DNA of 64,000 bases, taken from Jiella pelagia (GTDB lineage: Bacteria; Pseudomonadota; Alphaproteobacteria; Rhizobiales; Rhizobiaceae). A program made the translations under genes and the position numbers. Each line of letters starts with the position of its first letter. Position 1 is the stretch's first letter. The notes under the pieces were generated by a model that did not search any database, was not told where the DNA came from, and saw only the letters and a program-made list of their open reading frames with translations. The stretch is from positions 3,762,001 through 3,826,000 of the forward strand of contig NZ_CP114029.1 of NCBI RefSeq assembly GCF_026898155.1, in the 5' to 3' direction. Below are positions 1 to 10,798 of the stretch, piece by piece.

Positions 1-1034
<1,034 letters not shown>

Positions 1035-1168
1035 GTCCCGTCTCTCTCCCTTGAGCCAGGGCCGGCCATGCCCCGCCTGCTTCTTCTTATCCGGCTGCGG
1101 CCTGCCGCGTCACCATGCCCGGTGAGCCTCCCCCTCCCGCGACCGTCGAGCGCGTCACGCGCGGCTGG

Positions 1169-1546
1169 TCAAACCTCCAGAACCTCCTGAAACGCCTCCG
1201 GATAGCTCTTGCGCGCCACCTCCTCGTCGATCATCAGCATCGCCTCGTAGGAGGCCGGGTCGAACGGCTTTTCCGCCGGCACAATCTCGCGGTTGAACAG
1301 CCAGGAGATGCGCCCCGCATCGAGATTGCCGCGCTCGAAGGGCTCGGACCCGAACATGTGCCAGATCGCATGCAGGAAGGCCGCGTCGGCGAGCTTTTCG
1401 GTCGGCGTGCGGTCGTTGAAGCGCTTTCGCTCGATGATCTTGGTGGCGCCCTTCGGATTGGCTCTGCGGACGGTGAACTGGAAACCGGTGCCCGGCAGCC
1501 CGGAGGGAAAGCCGCGATGCTTGGTCATGTCGGGTAGATTGGCCAT
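1169..1546 (-). CDS. Hypothetical protein (125 aa), unrecognised
   Basis: I do not recognise this family. The 125-residue protein begins MANLPDMTKHRGFPSG and ends SYPEAFQEVLEV. It has no signal peptide, membrane segment or obvious catalytic motif; the middle (IIERKRFNDRTPTEKLADA) is charged and probably helical. The start ATG (1546-1544) overlaps the TGA stop of the upstream DUF2442 gene by one base, so the two are translationally coupled. I chose this start for that coupling and because the extension upstream of it is only the out-of-frame shadow of the DUF2442 gene. It sits in a tight leftward string between pccB and pccA. Confidence 0.7.
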   Translation of the reverse strand: MANLPDMTKHRGFPSGLPGTGFQFTVRRANPKGATKIIERKRFNDRTPTEKLADAAFLHAIWHMFGSEPFERGNLDAGRISWLFNREIVPAEKPFDPASYEAMLMIDEEVARKSYPEAFQEVLEV

Positions 1547-1833
1547 CAGGCGGCGGCCTCCTTGGGGGGCGTGGCGCCGGGGGCTTTCGCGCCGCGCAGC
1601 ATGCCCTTGATGCTCAAATCCTCGTCGAGATCCGGCCAGTGGATGCCGGAATACATCAGTTCGATCGTGTTGCGTTCGGCGTGCGAGGCAGCGAGGAGGC
1701 GCGGGTACCACCAGAGCGGGGTCACGATCTCCCGCCCGTCCGCCAGCCGAACGTGAAGGTTCTCCTGATCGCACCAGGCGGCCCGCGGCGCCTCGGCATC
1801 CCTCTCATTCTCCGAATTGGTCATTCCAGACAC
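1546..1833 (-). CDS. DUF2442 domain protein
   Basis: A 95-residue small protein matching the DUF2442 pattern: LADGREIVTPLWWYPRL followed by IHWPDLDEDLSIKGMLRG. DUF2442 proteins are very often encoded next to DUF4160 proteins in a toxin-antitoxin-like arrangement whose biochemical function is not settled. That is the arrangement here: the DUF4160 gene lies directly upstream and overlaps by 29 bases. The start at 1833 is one option; a second ATG at 1824 would shorten the protein by three residues. The stop overlaps the next ATG. Confidence 0.78.
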   Translation of the reverse strand: MSGMTNSENERDAEAPRAAWCDQENLHVRLADGREIVTPLWWYPRLLAASHAERNTIELMYSGIHWPDLDEDLSIKGMLRGAKAPGATPPKEAAA

Positions 1834-2041
1834 CCAGCAGATGGACCTGCTGCTCCTTCGTCTTTTCGATCAGCGCCCGCAAGGCCTTGGAAGAATGGCC
1901 GTGATTGAATGCCATCGAGAGATCGTGCAGCCAGATCTTGCATTCAGCCCCGTCTTTGAAAATATGGACGTGCGCCGGTTCGATCGCGTCATAGGGATAC
2001 CAGAAAAACCGATATCCACGCCATCGGAGAACCGTGGGCAC
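1805..2041 (-). CDS. DUF4160 domain protein (toxin-like partner of DUF2442)
   Basis: A 78-residue protein of the DUF4160 family (typical start PTVLRWRGYRFFWY, then AHVHIFKDGAECKIWL with the conserved histidines). The start is a GTG at 2041-2039, supported by GGGAGGAC 7-8 bases upstream and by the family's usual N-terminus. A longer reading from an ATG at 2155 would add residues not seen in the family and overlap the HXXEE gene. Paired with DUF2442 immediately downstream. The toxin role is inferred from family context, not shown. Confidence 0.8.
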   Translation of the reverse strand: MPTVLRWRGYRFFWYPYDAIEPAHVHIFKDGAECKIWLHDLSMAFNHGHSSKALRALIEKTKEQQVHLLGVWNDQFGE

Positions 2042-2105
2042 TTGTTCGTCCTCCCGGAAGCGTGAGCCGAAGGTCTCACCTGAGCTTTTCCCAGCATCGT
2101 CCCCA

Positions 2106-2672
2106 TCACGCCAACCGCCTGCGCCGCGTGAAGACATAGGCGACGATGCCTGCATGGACGGCGATCGCCACCGCCAGGCCGACGAGGTGGTGGCCGGCCC
2201 CGACGCCGGGCTCGGCGCCGACGACCACAGCCCCCGCGATGCCGACCGGCAGGAACAGGACGACGGCCGTCGCGAGGCCGGGATTGTAGGCCCGCAGCCG
2301 GATCGCCTGGGCGATATGGGCGAGCGCGTTGACGAGGGTGAGGTAGACGCCGATCAGGCCCCAGCCGACGCCGAAACTCCAGGCGAGCCAGATCGAGACG
2401 AGGTTCACGCCCCAGACGCCGGGAATGTTGATGACGAAGACGGCGGCGTCGTCGAGGACGGTCTTGCCCTTGCCGATCATGGCATTGATGGCCGCCGCGA
2501 AGCGGCCATCGTCGTGTTCCTCGAACTGGTGGACCATGTAGACGGGCAGTTGCAGGAAGACCAGCGTCAGCGCCGCCGTCCATTCCGCCGCGAAGATAGG
2601 GGTGAGGGCGAGGATCAACAGCCCCGCAAGGAACCCGCCATAGACCCAGTGTGCCACCAGACGGGAGAACAT
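2106..2672 (-). CDS. HXXEE domain-containing membrane protein
   Basis: A 188-residue integral membrane protein with about five hydrophobic segments. It carries the diagnostic HXXEE motif as HQFEEH near residue 48, followed by the second conserved block ALAHIAQAIRLRAYNPG. The family (PF13787) is of unknown function; its conserved His/Glu residues suggest metal binding or catalysis in the membrane. The ATG at 2672 overlaps the TGA of the upstream yghU-like gene, so it is probably cotranscribed and coupled to it. It ends in an Arg-rich cytoplasmic tail (FTRRRRLA). Confidence 0.85.
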   Translation of the reverse strand: MFSRLVAHWVYGGFLAGLLILALTPIFAAEWTAALTLVFLQLPVYMVHQFEEHDDGRFAAAINAMIGKGKTVLDDAAVFVINIPGVWGVNLVSIWLAWSFGVGWGLIGVYLTLVNALAHIAQAIRLRAYNPGLATAVVLFLPVGIAGAVVVGAEPGVGAGHHLVGLAVAIAVHAGIVAYVFTRRRRLA

Positions 2673-3589
2673 CAGGCGGCGTCCCCGATCTTGTCCTGCG
2701 TCTTCGTGTCGAAGTCGCCGGCGTCGTGGCGCTCGTGCAGCTGGGTCGAGGGATCGCCGGTCACCGAATTGACCATCGAGCCGCGCCGGGCGCCCTTGCG
2801 CTCGCCGATCTGCTTCCTCCAGCGTTGGACGTTCTCGTAATCGTCGACGGACAGGAAGGTGCCGGCGTCGCCATAGGCGTCATGGGCGGCGATGCGGCCA
2901 TACCAGGGCCAGATCGCCATGTCGGCGATCGTGTAGTCGGCGCCGGCGATGTACTCGTTGTCCTTCAGCTGCTTGTCGAGGACGTCGAGCTGACGCTTCA
3001 CCTCCATGGCGTAGCGGTCGATGGCGTACTGGATCTTCATCGGCGCATAGGCGTAGAAATGGCCGAAGCCGCCGCCGAGGAAGGGCGCCGAGCCCATCTG
3101 CCAGAACAGCCAGTTCATCACCTCGGCGCGGGCCCGGGCGTCGGTCGGCAGGAAGGCGCCGAACTTGTCGGCGAGATAGGTCAGGATCGAGCCGGATTCG
3201 AACAGCCGGATCGGCGCTCCGCCGTCCTTCGGCTTGTGATCCATCATCGCCGGGATCTTCGAGTTCGGATTGACGGAGACGAAGCCGGAGCCGAACTGGT
3301 CGCCCTTGTTGATGCGGATCAGCCAGGCGTCGTATTCGGCCTCGGTGTGCCCGGCGTCGAGCAGCTCCTCCAGCATGATCGTCACCTTGACGCCGTTCGG
3401 CGTGCCCAGGGAATAGAGCTGCAGCGGATGCTGGCCGACCGGCAGGTCTTTGTCGTACTGGGCGCCCGCCGTCGGCTTGTTGATCGAGGCGAAGGCACCG
3501 CCGGATTCGGTGTCGGGCGTCCAGACCTTCGGTGGGACGTAGCCTGCCGGCAGGTTGTTCTCGGGCGGGAACTTGTTGTCGTCGCTCAT
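2672..3589 (-). CDS. yghU: Glutathione-dependent disulfide-bond oxidoreductase, YghU-like
   Basis: A 305-residue glutathione S-transferase-fold enzyme of the YghU/nu-class type, which reduces disulfides using two bound glutathiones. Visible: the N-terminal extension KFPPENNLPAGYVPPKVWTP typical of YghU, the thioredoxin-like domain (LQLYSLGTPNGVKVTIMLEE), the NPNSKIPAM cis-proline loop and the ESGSILTYLAD glutathione-binding segment, then an all-helical C-terminal domain. Length matches the family (about 290-300). It heads the leftward string HXXEE-DUF4160-DUF2442-unknown-pccA. Cytoplasmic. Confidence 0.92.
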   Translation of the reverse strand: MSDDNKFPPENNLPAGYVPPKVWTPDTESGGAFASINKPTAGAQYDKDLPVGQHPLQLYSLGTPNGVKVTIMLEELLDAGHTEAEYDAWLIRINKGDQFGSGFVSVNPNSKIPAMMDHKPKDGGAPIRLFESGSILTYLADKFGAFLPTDARARAEVMNWLFWQMGSAPFLGGGFGHFYAYAPMKIQYAIDRYAMEVKRQLDVLDKQLKDNEYIAGADYTIADMAIWPWYGRIAAHDAYGDAGTFLSVDDYENVQRWRKQIGERKGARRGSMVNSVTGDPSTQLHERHDAGDFDTKTQDKIGDAA

Positions 3590-3726
3590 AGGTGTCGAGC
3601 CTTCTGTCGGGAGAGTTCGGGCCGGCGCAGCGCGCCGCGGGAACGAAGATAACGAGCGTGTCCCCTGCGGCGAGCCGTGACGGACCGTTCGCGATTGGCG
3701 TCGCCGCTGCCGTGTCGCCGCCGGCC

Positions 3727-5260
3727 TCAGAGGGGAATGTTGTCGTGCTTGCGCAGCGGCGCGGCCACCGTCTTCGTCTTCAGCATCTCGAAGGCCCGGA
3801 TCACCCGGCGCCGGGTCGAGTGCGGCAGGATCACCTCGTCGATGAAGCCGCGCTGCGCCGCGATGAATGGGTTGGCGAAGCGGTCTTCATACTCTTTCGT
3901 ATGCTGGGCCAGCCGCTCTGCGTCGCCGGCGTCCTTGCGGTGGATGATCTCGGCGGCGCCCTTCGCCCCCATCACCGCTATCTGGGCGCTCGGCCAGGCA
4001 TAGTTGACGTCGGCGCGGATGTGCTTGGACGACATCACGTCATAGGCGCCGCCATAGGCCTTGCGGGTGATGACCGTGACCTTGGGGACAGTTGCCTCGG
4101 CATAGGCGAAGAGCAGCTTCGCCCCATGCTTGATGATGCCGCCGAGGCTCCTGGGTGACGCCGGGCAGGAAGCCCGGCACGTCGACGAAGGTGAGGATGG
4201 GGATGTTGAAGGCGTCGCAGAACCGCACGAAGCGGGCCGCCTTGCGGGCCGCGTCGATGTCGAGGCAGCCGGCGAGCACCATTGGCTGGTTGGCGACGAT
4301 GCCGACGCTCGACCCGTTCAGCCGGATGAAGGCGGTGATGATATTGCCCGCGAACTCCTTCTGGATCTCGAAGACGTCGCCCTCGTCGGCGACCTTTTCG
4401 ATCAGTTCGACCATGTCGTAGGGCTTGTTGGGGTTGTCGGGGATCAGCGTGTCGAGGGACACCTCGATGCGCGCCGGATCGTCCAGGGTCTCGTAGACCG
4501 GCGGCTTCTCGCGGGAGGAGAGCGGCAGGAAGGAGAACAGCCGGCGCATCTCGGCCAGCGCCTCGACGTCGTTCTCGAAGGCGCCGTCGGCGACGGAGCT
4601 CTTCTTCGAATGGGTGCCGGCGCCGCCGAGCTCTTCCGCCGTCACCACCTCGCCGGTGACGGTCTTCACCACGTCCGGGCCGGTGACGAACATGTAGGAG
4701 GTGTCGCGCACCATGTAGACGAAGTCGGTCATCGCCGGGGAATAGACCGCGCCGCCGGCGCAGGGCCCCATGATCACGGAGATCTGCGGGATGACGCCGG
4801 AGGCCTGAACGTTGCGCCAGAACACCTCGGCATAGCCGCCGAGCGAGGCGACGCCTTCCTGGATGCGCGCCCCGCCGGAATCGTTGAGGCCGATCAGCGG
4901 CACGCCGTTCTGGACGGCAAGGTCCATGATCTTGCAGATCTTCTCGGCGTGGGTCTCGGACAGGGAGCCGCCGAAGACGGTGAAGTCCTGGGAGAAGACG
5001 TAGGTCGGCCGGCCGTCGATGGTGCCCCAGCCGGTGACGACGCCGTCGCCGGGGATCTGCTGCTCCTCCATGCCGAAGTCGGTGCAGCGATGGGTCTTGA
5101 AGGTGTCGTATTCCTCGAAGGAGCCGGGATCGAGAAGGGCGTCGATGCGCTCTCTTGCCGTCAGTTTGCCCTTGGCGTGCTGGGCGTCGATGCGCCTTTG
5201 GCCGCCGCCGAGGCGGGCCTCGCCGCGGCGTCCTTCCAGTTGCTGGATGATGTCGAGCAT
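3727..5260 (-). CDS. pccB: Propionyl-CoA carboxylase carboxyltransferase (beta) subunit; +1 frame break at 4147
   Basis: Transfers CO2 from carboxybiotin to propionyl-CoA. The N-terminal part reads cleanly from the ATG at 5260 ([12 protein letters not shown]) with the crotonase-fold motifs [26 protein letters not shown] and [13 protein letters not shown]. After [14 protein letters not shown] the frame breaks at 4144-4150, where the coding strand reads GAGCCTC. Removing the central base gives GAGCTC and continues as [18 protein letters not shown] through [17 protein letters not shown] to HDNIPL. Repaired length is 510 residues, the usual size. The break belongs to the GAGNCTC set and is more likely a consensus error than a pseudogene. 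Two intact GAGCTC sites lie in the same gene at 4596 and 4628. Confidence 0.93.
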
Positions 5261-5557
5261 CGGCGGCGCTCCTCCTCTCCGCGAACCCTATCGGCGCAGC
5301 GGAAGAATCACGCCGACGCGCGACCATCCTAGATGAGATGACGGATGGCGATGTCCAGAAAATTGGTCGCGTCGATCCGGCCCCCCACCAAGACGGCTAC
5401 AGGATCGACAAATCCAGGCTCGGCGTCCTTGCAATCCGCCCTCAGCCGTTCCTTGGCCGCGCGACCCTCATCGCTTGCCGGAAGTCTTGCATCCTGATGC
5501 ATTCAGGAGGGACGGCCCGGCCGGAGCTGCCCCGCCGTTCAGACGAGGGCAGGACAC

Positions 5558-6214
5558 TCACCGCATCAGGGCTTGCAGCTTGTGCATGAGATGCTCGCGC
5601 ATCAGTTCCCCGAGGCGCTTGCCGTCGCGCGCTTCGAGCGCGGCCTGGATCGCCTCGTGCTCGATCGTCGCCGTATGCCAGCGGTCCTTGGACAGGTTGG
5701 CCTGGTAGCGCGCCCGGTAGACGCGGTTGGCGAGCGTCGCGTGGTGGCGCGCCAGCGTCGGGTTACCGGCGGCCTGCATGATGCCGGCATGGATCATCTG
5801 GTTGATGTCGAAATAGGTCGGCCGGTCGGCCGCCTCGTAGGCGGCGCGCAGCGCTCGGCAGTGCGCGCCGAGCGCGGCAATCGCCCCGTCGCTGGCGTTG
5901 GCCGCGGCGAGTTCGCCAGCGGCGCCCTCCAAAGCGGCGATGACGGGGAACAGCTCGCACAATTCGTCGGCCGTCTGCGGCGCGACGATGGCACCGCGAT
6001 TCTGCACGAGTTCGACGAGGCCCTCGTGGGCGAGGATCTTGACGGCCTCGCGGATCGGCGTGCGCGAGACGCCGAAATGCTCGGTCAGAGCCTTTTCCGG
6101 CACCTTGGCGCCGGGCTCCAGCTCGCCCTCCATGATCATCCGCCGCATCCGGTCGCTGATCTCCATCGAGAGCGCCGGGCGAACCAGAGTTTTATCGGGA
6201 TCGAGAAGGCTCAT
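5558..6214 (-). CDS. GntR-family regulator, FCD (FadR-type) subfamily
   Basis: A 218-residue transcription regulator: N-terminal winged helix (RMIMEGELEPGAKV, then TEHFGVSRTPIREAVKIL as the recognition region) and a C-terminal all-helical FCD ligand domain with candidate metal-binding residues in DINQMIHAGI and EHEAIQAALEARD. FCD proteins usually sense small carboxylic acids. It lies just downstream of the FAD/Fe-S oxidoreductase gene's 3' end on the same strand, separated by the palindromic repeats at 6311-6409, so it probably has its own promoter. Target and ligand are not visible; the neighbouring oxidoreductase and aminotransferase operons are the obvious candidates. Confidence 0.9.
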   Translation of the reverse strand: MSLLDPDKTLVRPALSMEISDRMRRMIMEGELEPGAKVPEKALTEHFGVSRTPIREAVKILAHEGLVELVQNRGAIVAPQTADELCELFPVIAALEGAAGELAAANASDGAIAALGAHCRALRAAYEAADRPTYFDINQMIHAGIMQAAGNPTLARHHATLANRVYRARYQANLSKDRWHTATIEHEAIQAALEARDGKRLGELMREHLMHKLQALMR

Positions 6215-6310
6215 TGCAGGGTCTGCCGTTCCAATGTTTTATCCGTGCCGGCCGGATGTCGGCCGAGAAAAGGTTGTCCGGCAGGGTTTCGCCGATGCCG
6301 CGCCGCTTCT

Positions 6311-6409
6311 AGAGCGGGATGAGATCAGCTTCGATCGGCATCCCGCTCTCTCCGTCTATTGCAGCATGATCTTTTCCGAAAACCGGTTCCCACTTTTCGG
6401 GATCATGCT
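6311..6409. repeat. Tandem pair of extragenic palindromic repeats (Rhizobiales type)
   Basis: Two adjacent inverted repeats. The first has perfect 9-base arms AGAGCGGGA (6311-6319) and TCCCGCTCT (6341-6349). The second has arms AGCATGATC (6363-6371) and GATCATGCT (6401-6409) around an imperfect inner palindrome (CCGAAAA / TTTTCGG flanking ACCGGTT). This AGCATGATC...GATCATGCT element is a familiar intergenic repeat in rhizobial genomes. It lies between the GntR gene and the oxidoreductase stop codon and could act as a transcript-end or mRNA-stability element. A diverged copy of the second element is at 39511-39556. Confidence 0.85.
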
Positions 6410-6415
6410 CTAGCC

Positions 6416-9381
6416 TCAACCATCGCCGGACGCCAAAGCCCCGGCCAGGACTTCGGCGACATGCACCGCATGGCGCTGGGCGCCGTCATGGATCTGGTGG
6501 CGGCAGGACGTGCCGTCCGCGACGATCAAGGCATCTGCCGGCGCGGCGCGGACCGCCGGCAGCAGCGACAGCTCGCCCATTGCCAGCGACACGTCGATGG
6601 TCTCGGCGTCGTAGCCGAAGGCGCCGGCCATGCCGCAGCACGAGCTTTCGATCGTGACGAGGTCGATATCCGGGATCAGCCGCAGCGCCGCCTCGACCGC
6701 CGGCATCGCGCCGAAGGCCTTCTGATGGCAGTGGCCGTGCAGATAGGCCTTGCGGCCGAGCGGCGAAAGGGGCAGCGCCAGGCGGCCCGCTTTGATTTCG
6801 CGGGCGAGGAACTCTTCGAAGAGCAGCGCCGCGGCAGCGAGTTCTTCCGCCTCTTTGCCGGGAACGAGGGCGGGAAATTCGTCGCGCAGGGTGAGGAGAC
6901 AGGAGGGTTCGAGCCCGACGATCAGCTTGCCGACCCGCACATGGGGCAACAGCGCGGCGATGGTGCGCTCGACCTCGGCCTTGGCGCGGTCGGCCATGCC
7001 GCTGGCGACATAGGTCCGGCCGCAGCAGAGCGGCCGCGTGCCCGACAATGGCCGGGCGGTCTCGACCGCGTAGCCTGCGGCGCCAAGCACCTTGACGGCG
7101 GCCCTGAGGGTCTGCGGGTCGAACCAGCGCCCGAAGGTGTCGGCGAACAGGACGACGCCGGGCTTGTCGGATGCGGCCGCCGGGGCCCCCGCTACGCCTG
7201 CTGGTTTCGCCACGTCGCCCTCCGCGTCGCGGAAGAAGTCGCGCCGGAAGGTCGGCAGCGAGCGCCGGGCCGAGAAGCCGAAGAGCTTCTCCGACAAGCG
7301 GGCAAAGCCGCCGATCCGGTCGCGCAGGCCAAGGACGCCGCCCATCCGCGCGGCGAGCGGGGCCGTGCGCGGCAGATGGGCGATCAGCCGGTCCTTCGCC
7401 GAGAAGCCGCTTCTCTGGCCGCGCTGATAAAGGACCTCGGCCTTCATCTTCGCCATGTCGACGCCGGTGGGGCATTCGCGCCGGCAGGCCTTGCAGGAGA
7501 CGCAGAGCTTCAGCGTCTCGGCCATCTCGTCGGAATGTAGCGCGTCCGGCCCGAGCTGGCCGGAGATCGCCAGGCGCAGGGTGTTGGCCCGGCCGCGCGT
7601 CACGTCCCGCTCGTTGCGGGTGGCGCGGTAGCTCGGGCACATGACGGCGCCGGCGGATTTGCGGCAGGCGCCGTTGTTGTTGCACATCTCTACGGCGCCC
7701 TGGAAGCCGCCGGCCGAGCCGGGCCAGGAGGACCAGTCGAAGATCGTCTCGAACTCCTCCCCTGCATATCCCGGCGGATAGCGCATCAAGGTGCGGTCAT
7801 CCATCTTCGGCGGATCGACGATCTTGCCGGGGTTGAGCAGGTTCGACGGATCGAAGGCGGTCTTGACCTCCCTGAACGCGCCGACGATCCGCGGCCCGAA
7901 CATCGCCTCGTGAAATTCCGAGCGCACGATGCCGTCGCCATGTTCGCCGGAATGCGAGCCCTTGTATTCGCGCACCATGGCGAAGGCCTCCTCGGCGATC
8001 GCCCTCATGGTCTTCACGTCGCTTTCGAGCTTCACATTGAGAACGGGGCGAACGTGGAGGCAGCCCTCGGAGGCGTGTGCGTACCAGGTGCCTCGGGTTC
8101 CGTGCGCTTCGAAGATCGCGGTCAGCCGGTCGGTGTAGTCGGCGAGATGTTCGAGCGGCACGGCGCAGTCCTCGACGAAGGAAACCGGCTTTCCGGCTTC
8201 CTTCATCGACATCATGATGTTGAGCCCGGCGGCGCGGAGCCTCGGCGATGGCGCCCTGGAGCTTCGCATCTGCGACCGTCACGACGCCGCCCTCATGCGC
8301 CCCCTGCCGCCCGAACCCGTAGCCGAGATCGCTCATCACCGCTTCGAGCTGCGCGATGCTCGCGGCGTTCTCGTCCGGCTCGTCGGCAAATTCGGTGAGG
8401 AGCAGCGCGGCAGGGCGGCCCTCGACGAAGGCTTCGAGGGTCGGCCGGAACATCGCGATGTCGCGGGCCAGCGCGATCATCGTCGCGTCGACGAGCCTCG
8501 ACCGAGGTCGGCTTCAGCGCAACGATGTGCTGGGCCGCCTCCATCGCCGCCCGGAAGGTCGGGAAGTGGCAGACGCCCATGAGCTTTGAAGATTTCGGCA
8601 AAGGCGAAAGCCGGATCTCGATCGCGGTGGAGATGCCGAGCGTTCCCTCCGACCCGACGAGGAGATGGGCAAGGTTGACCGGCGCGTTGGCCTCGACGAG
8701 GGCGTCGAGATTGTAGCCGCCGACGCGGCGCTGCACCTTGGGAAAGCGCGCCGCGATCTCGGCCGCCTCGCGCCGTCCGAGGGCGAGCATCGCGGTGATC
8801 AGGTCGCGCGGCGGCTCGTTGCGGGCGTCCTGCTCCAGCTGGGCGAACCGACCCTTCGTCCCGTCGGCAAGGATCGCGTCGATGGCGATGACGTTGTCGC
8901 GCATGGTCCCGTAACGCAGCGACCTCGAGCCGCAGGAATTATTGCCCGCCATGCCGCCGATGGTCGCGCGCGAGGCGGTCGAGACGTCGACGGGAAACCA
9001 CAGGCCGTGGGGCTTCAGGAGGCGGTTGAGATCGTCGAGGACGATGCCGGGCTCGACCAGCGCGCGCCGGCCCGCGACGTCGAGTTCGAGCAGCCGGTTC
9101 ATGTGCTTGGAGGTGTCGACGATGAGGCCGGAATTGACCGTCTGGCCGCATTGCGAGGTGCCGCCGCCGCGCATGGTCAGCGCAACGCCTTCCTCGCGCG
9201 CCGCATCGAGCGCCGCGGCGACGTCGCCGGCCCCCTTCGCGACGACGACGCCTGCCGGCATCATCTGGTAGATCGAGGCGTCCGTGGCGTAGCGGCCCCG
9301 GGAAGACCGGTCGAACAGGACCTCGCCGGCGATGTCCCGCGAAAGCCGTCGCGCAAGCCCGGGGCGGATCGTTTCCGACAT
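6416..9381 (-). CDS. FAD-binding and (Fe-S)-binding oxidoreductase (D-lactate/2-hydroxyglutarate dehydrogenase type); two frame breaks
   Basis: A fused oxidoreductase with an N-terminal FAD_binding_4 domain (TMRGGGTSQCGQTVN, ATIGGMAGNNSCGSRSLRYG), a FAD-oxidase C domain, then a 4Fe-4S ferredoxin domain (CVSCKACRRECPTGVDM plus an upstream CNNNGACRKS... cluster) and a C-terminal CCG domain (GHCHQKAFG, ESSCCGMAGAFGYD). Family members oxidise 2-hydroxyacids such as D-lactate, glycolate or 2-hydroxyglutarate and pass electrons to the chain. Frame breaks fall at 8493-8499 and 8237-8243, both GAGGCTC on the coding strand; deleting each central base gives one 987-residue protein (988 codons exactly). 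Start ATG 9381 has GGGAAGAG upstream. It diverges from the serine-glyoxylate aminotransferase operon, suggesting a glyoxylate/2-hydroxyacid role. Confidence 0.9.
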
Positions 9382-9431
9382 CTTTTGGCGCTCTTCCCGG
9401 TAAGATTTTGTTTTGGTCGCTTGACTGAATA

Positions 9432-9453
9432 ATGAATTCATAATCCAATTGGA
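9432..9453. promoter_or_regulatory. Two adjacent palindromes in the divergent promoter region
   Basis: ATGAATTCAT (9432-9441) and TCCAATTGGA (9444-9453) are perfect 10-base palindromes two bases apart, in an AT-rich pocket between the oxidoreductase start (9381, leftward) and the aminotransferase start (9543, rightward). The position suits an operator for a divergent regulator, perhaps the GntR protein encoded at 5558-6214. That link is inference. Confidence 0.4.
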
Positions 9454-9542
9454 GCCGAAAACCAGCGCGCCGACAAGAGCGCGAGACGACTGCAGCGCTC
9501 AGCAACGCGAAAGAGACTGCGGCGGAACGGGAGAAGCTTCAC

Positions 9543-10739
9543 GTGACCTATCATGCCGGCCGCCATTTCCTGCAGATTCCGGGGCCCACCAATGTGCCGG
9601 ACCGCGTCCTGCGGGCGATGGACATGCCGACGATGGATCATCGCGGACCCGAATTTCAGGCCATGGCGAAGCGCGTCCTCACCGGCATCCGGACGATCTT
9701 CCAGACCGACAACCCGGTGATCATCTATCCGGCCTCGGGTACCGGCGCCTGGGAGGCCGCCCTCGTCAACACCCTGTCGCAAGGCGATCTCGTCCTGATG
9801 TACGAGACCGGCCACTTTGCCAGCCTGTGGAAGAAGCTCGCCGAGCGCCTGGGGCTGCGGACGGAGTTCATCGAAGGCGACTGGCGCCACGGCGCCGATG
9901 CGGCGGCGATCGGCGAAAGGCTGGCAAAGGACGGCGGCCACGAGATCAAGGCGGTCTGCGTCGTCCACAACGAGACCTCCACGGGCTGCGTCTCGCCGAT
10001 CGATGCAGTCCGCAAGGCGATCGACGCTGCAAGCCATCCGGCGCTCCTGATGGTCGACACCATCTCCTCGCTCGGCTCGCTCGACTACCGCCACGACCAA
10101 TGGGGCGTCGACGTCACGGTCGGCGGCTCGCAGAAGGGCCTGATGCTGCCGCCTGGCCTGTCGTTCAACGCCGTGTCCGACAAGGCGATCGCCGCTTCGA
10201 AGAATGCATCGCTGCCGCGCTCCTACTGGGCGTGGGACGAGATGTTGGCGATGAACGAGAGCGGCTTCTTTCCGTTTACGCCGGCGACCAACCTTCTCTA
10301 CGGCCTCGATGCCGCGATCGCGATGCTGCATGAGGAAGGGCTTGCGAACGTCTTTGCCCGCCACCAGCGCCATGGCGCGGCGACGCGCGCGGCGGTGGAA
10401 GCCTGGGGGCTCGAAGTTCTCTGCGCCGAGCCGGCGCATCATTCGGGCGCTCTGACCGCCGTGATGATGCCCGGCGGCAAGGGCGCCGACGCGCTCCGGA
10501 AGGCGATCCTCGAGCGCTTCGACATGTCGCTCGGCGCCGGGCTGTCGAAACTTGCCGACAAGATCTTCAGGATCGGCCATCTCGGCGACTTCAACGATCT
10601 CACCCTGATCGGGACGCTGGGAGGCGTCGAGATGGGGCTGGGGGCCGCCGGCGTGACGCATCGCAAGGGAGGGGTCGAGGCAGCCATGGAGGTGCTCGTT
10701 TCGGCCAGCGGGAGCGAGGCGCGGCAAGCGGCCGAATAG
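9543..10739 (+). CDS. sgaA: Serine-glyoxylate aminotransferase family protein
   Basis: A PLP-dependent class V aminotransferase of 398 residues. The N-terminus HFLQIPGPTNVPDRVLRAMD and DHRGPEFQ are typical of serine-glyoxylate/alanine-glyoxylate aminotransferases; the PLP lysine is Lys198 in GGSQKGLMLPPGLSF. Start is a GTG at 9543 with GGGAGAAG upstream. It heads a tight rightward operon: TRAP transporter, enoyl-CoA hydratase, CoA transferase, SHMT-like enzyme. Expected reaction: L-serine (or a related amino acid) + glyoxylate to hydroxypyruvate + glycine. beta-Hydroxyaspartate aminotransferase (BhcA) belongs to the same family, but no bhcB/C/D partners are seen. Confidence 0.88.
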   Translation: MTYHAGRHFLQIPGPTNVPDRVLRAMDMPTMDHRGPEFQAMAKRVLTGIRTIFQTDNPVIIYPASGTGAWEAALVNTLSQGDLVLMYETGHFASLWKKLAERLGLRTEFIEGDWRHGADAAAIGERLAKDGGHEIKAVCVVHNETSTGCVSPIDAVRKAIDAASHPALLMVDTISSLGSLDYRHDQWGVDVTVGGSQKGLMLPPGLSFNAVSDKAIAASKNASLPRSYWAWDEMLAMNESGFFPFTPATNLLYGLDAAIAMLHEEGLANVFARHQRHGAATRAAVEAWGLEVLCAEPAHHSGALTAVMMPGGKGADALRKAILERFDMSLGAGLSKLADKIFRIGHLGDFNDLTLIGTLGGVEMGLGAAGVTHRKGGVEAAMEVLVSASGSEARQAAE

Positions 10740-10798
10740 GAGGAAGAACGGGCGGAAGAGGAGCCGCCCTTCGATCATTGCAACCTGGGAGGAAAACG

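Noticed and set aside
4144..4150. Programmed ribosomal frameshifting in pccB and the other broken genes
   Set aside because: The sites lack a slippery run or stop codon, involve unrelated genes, and include one palindrome in another codon phase. A DNA-level cause explains all eight.
5338..5589. Short rightward frame between pccB and the GntR gene
   Set aside because: No ribosome-binding site, no recognisable protein and it runs into the GntR gene; the 297-base gap 5261-5557 otherwise shows nothing I can support.
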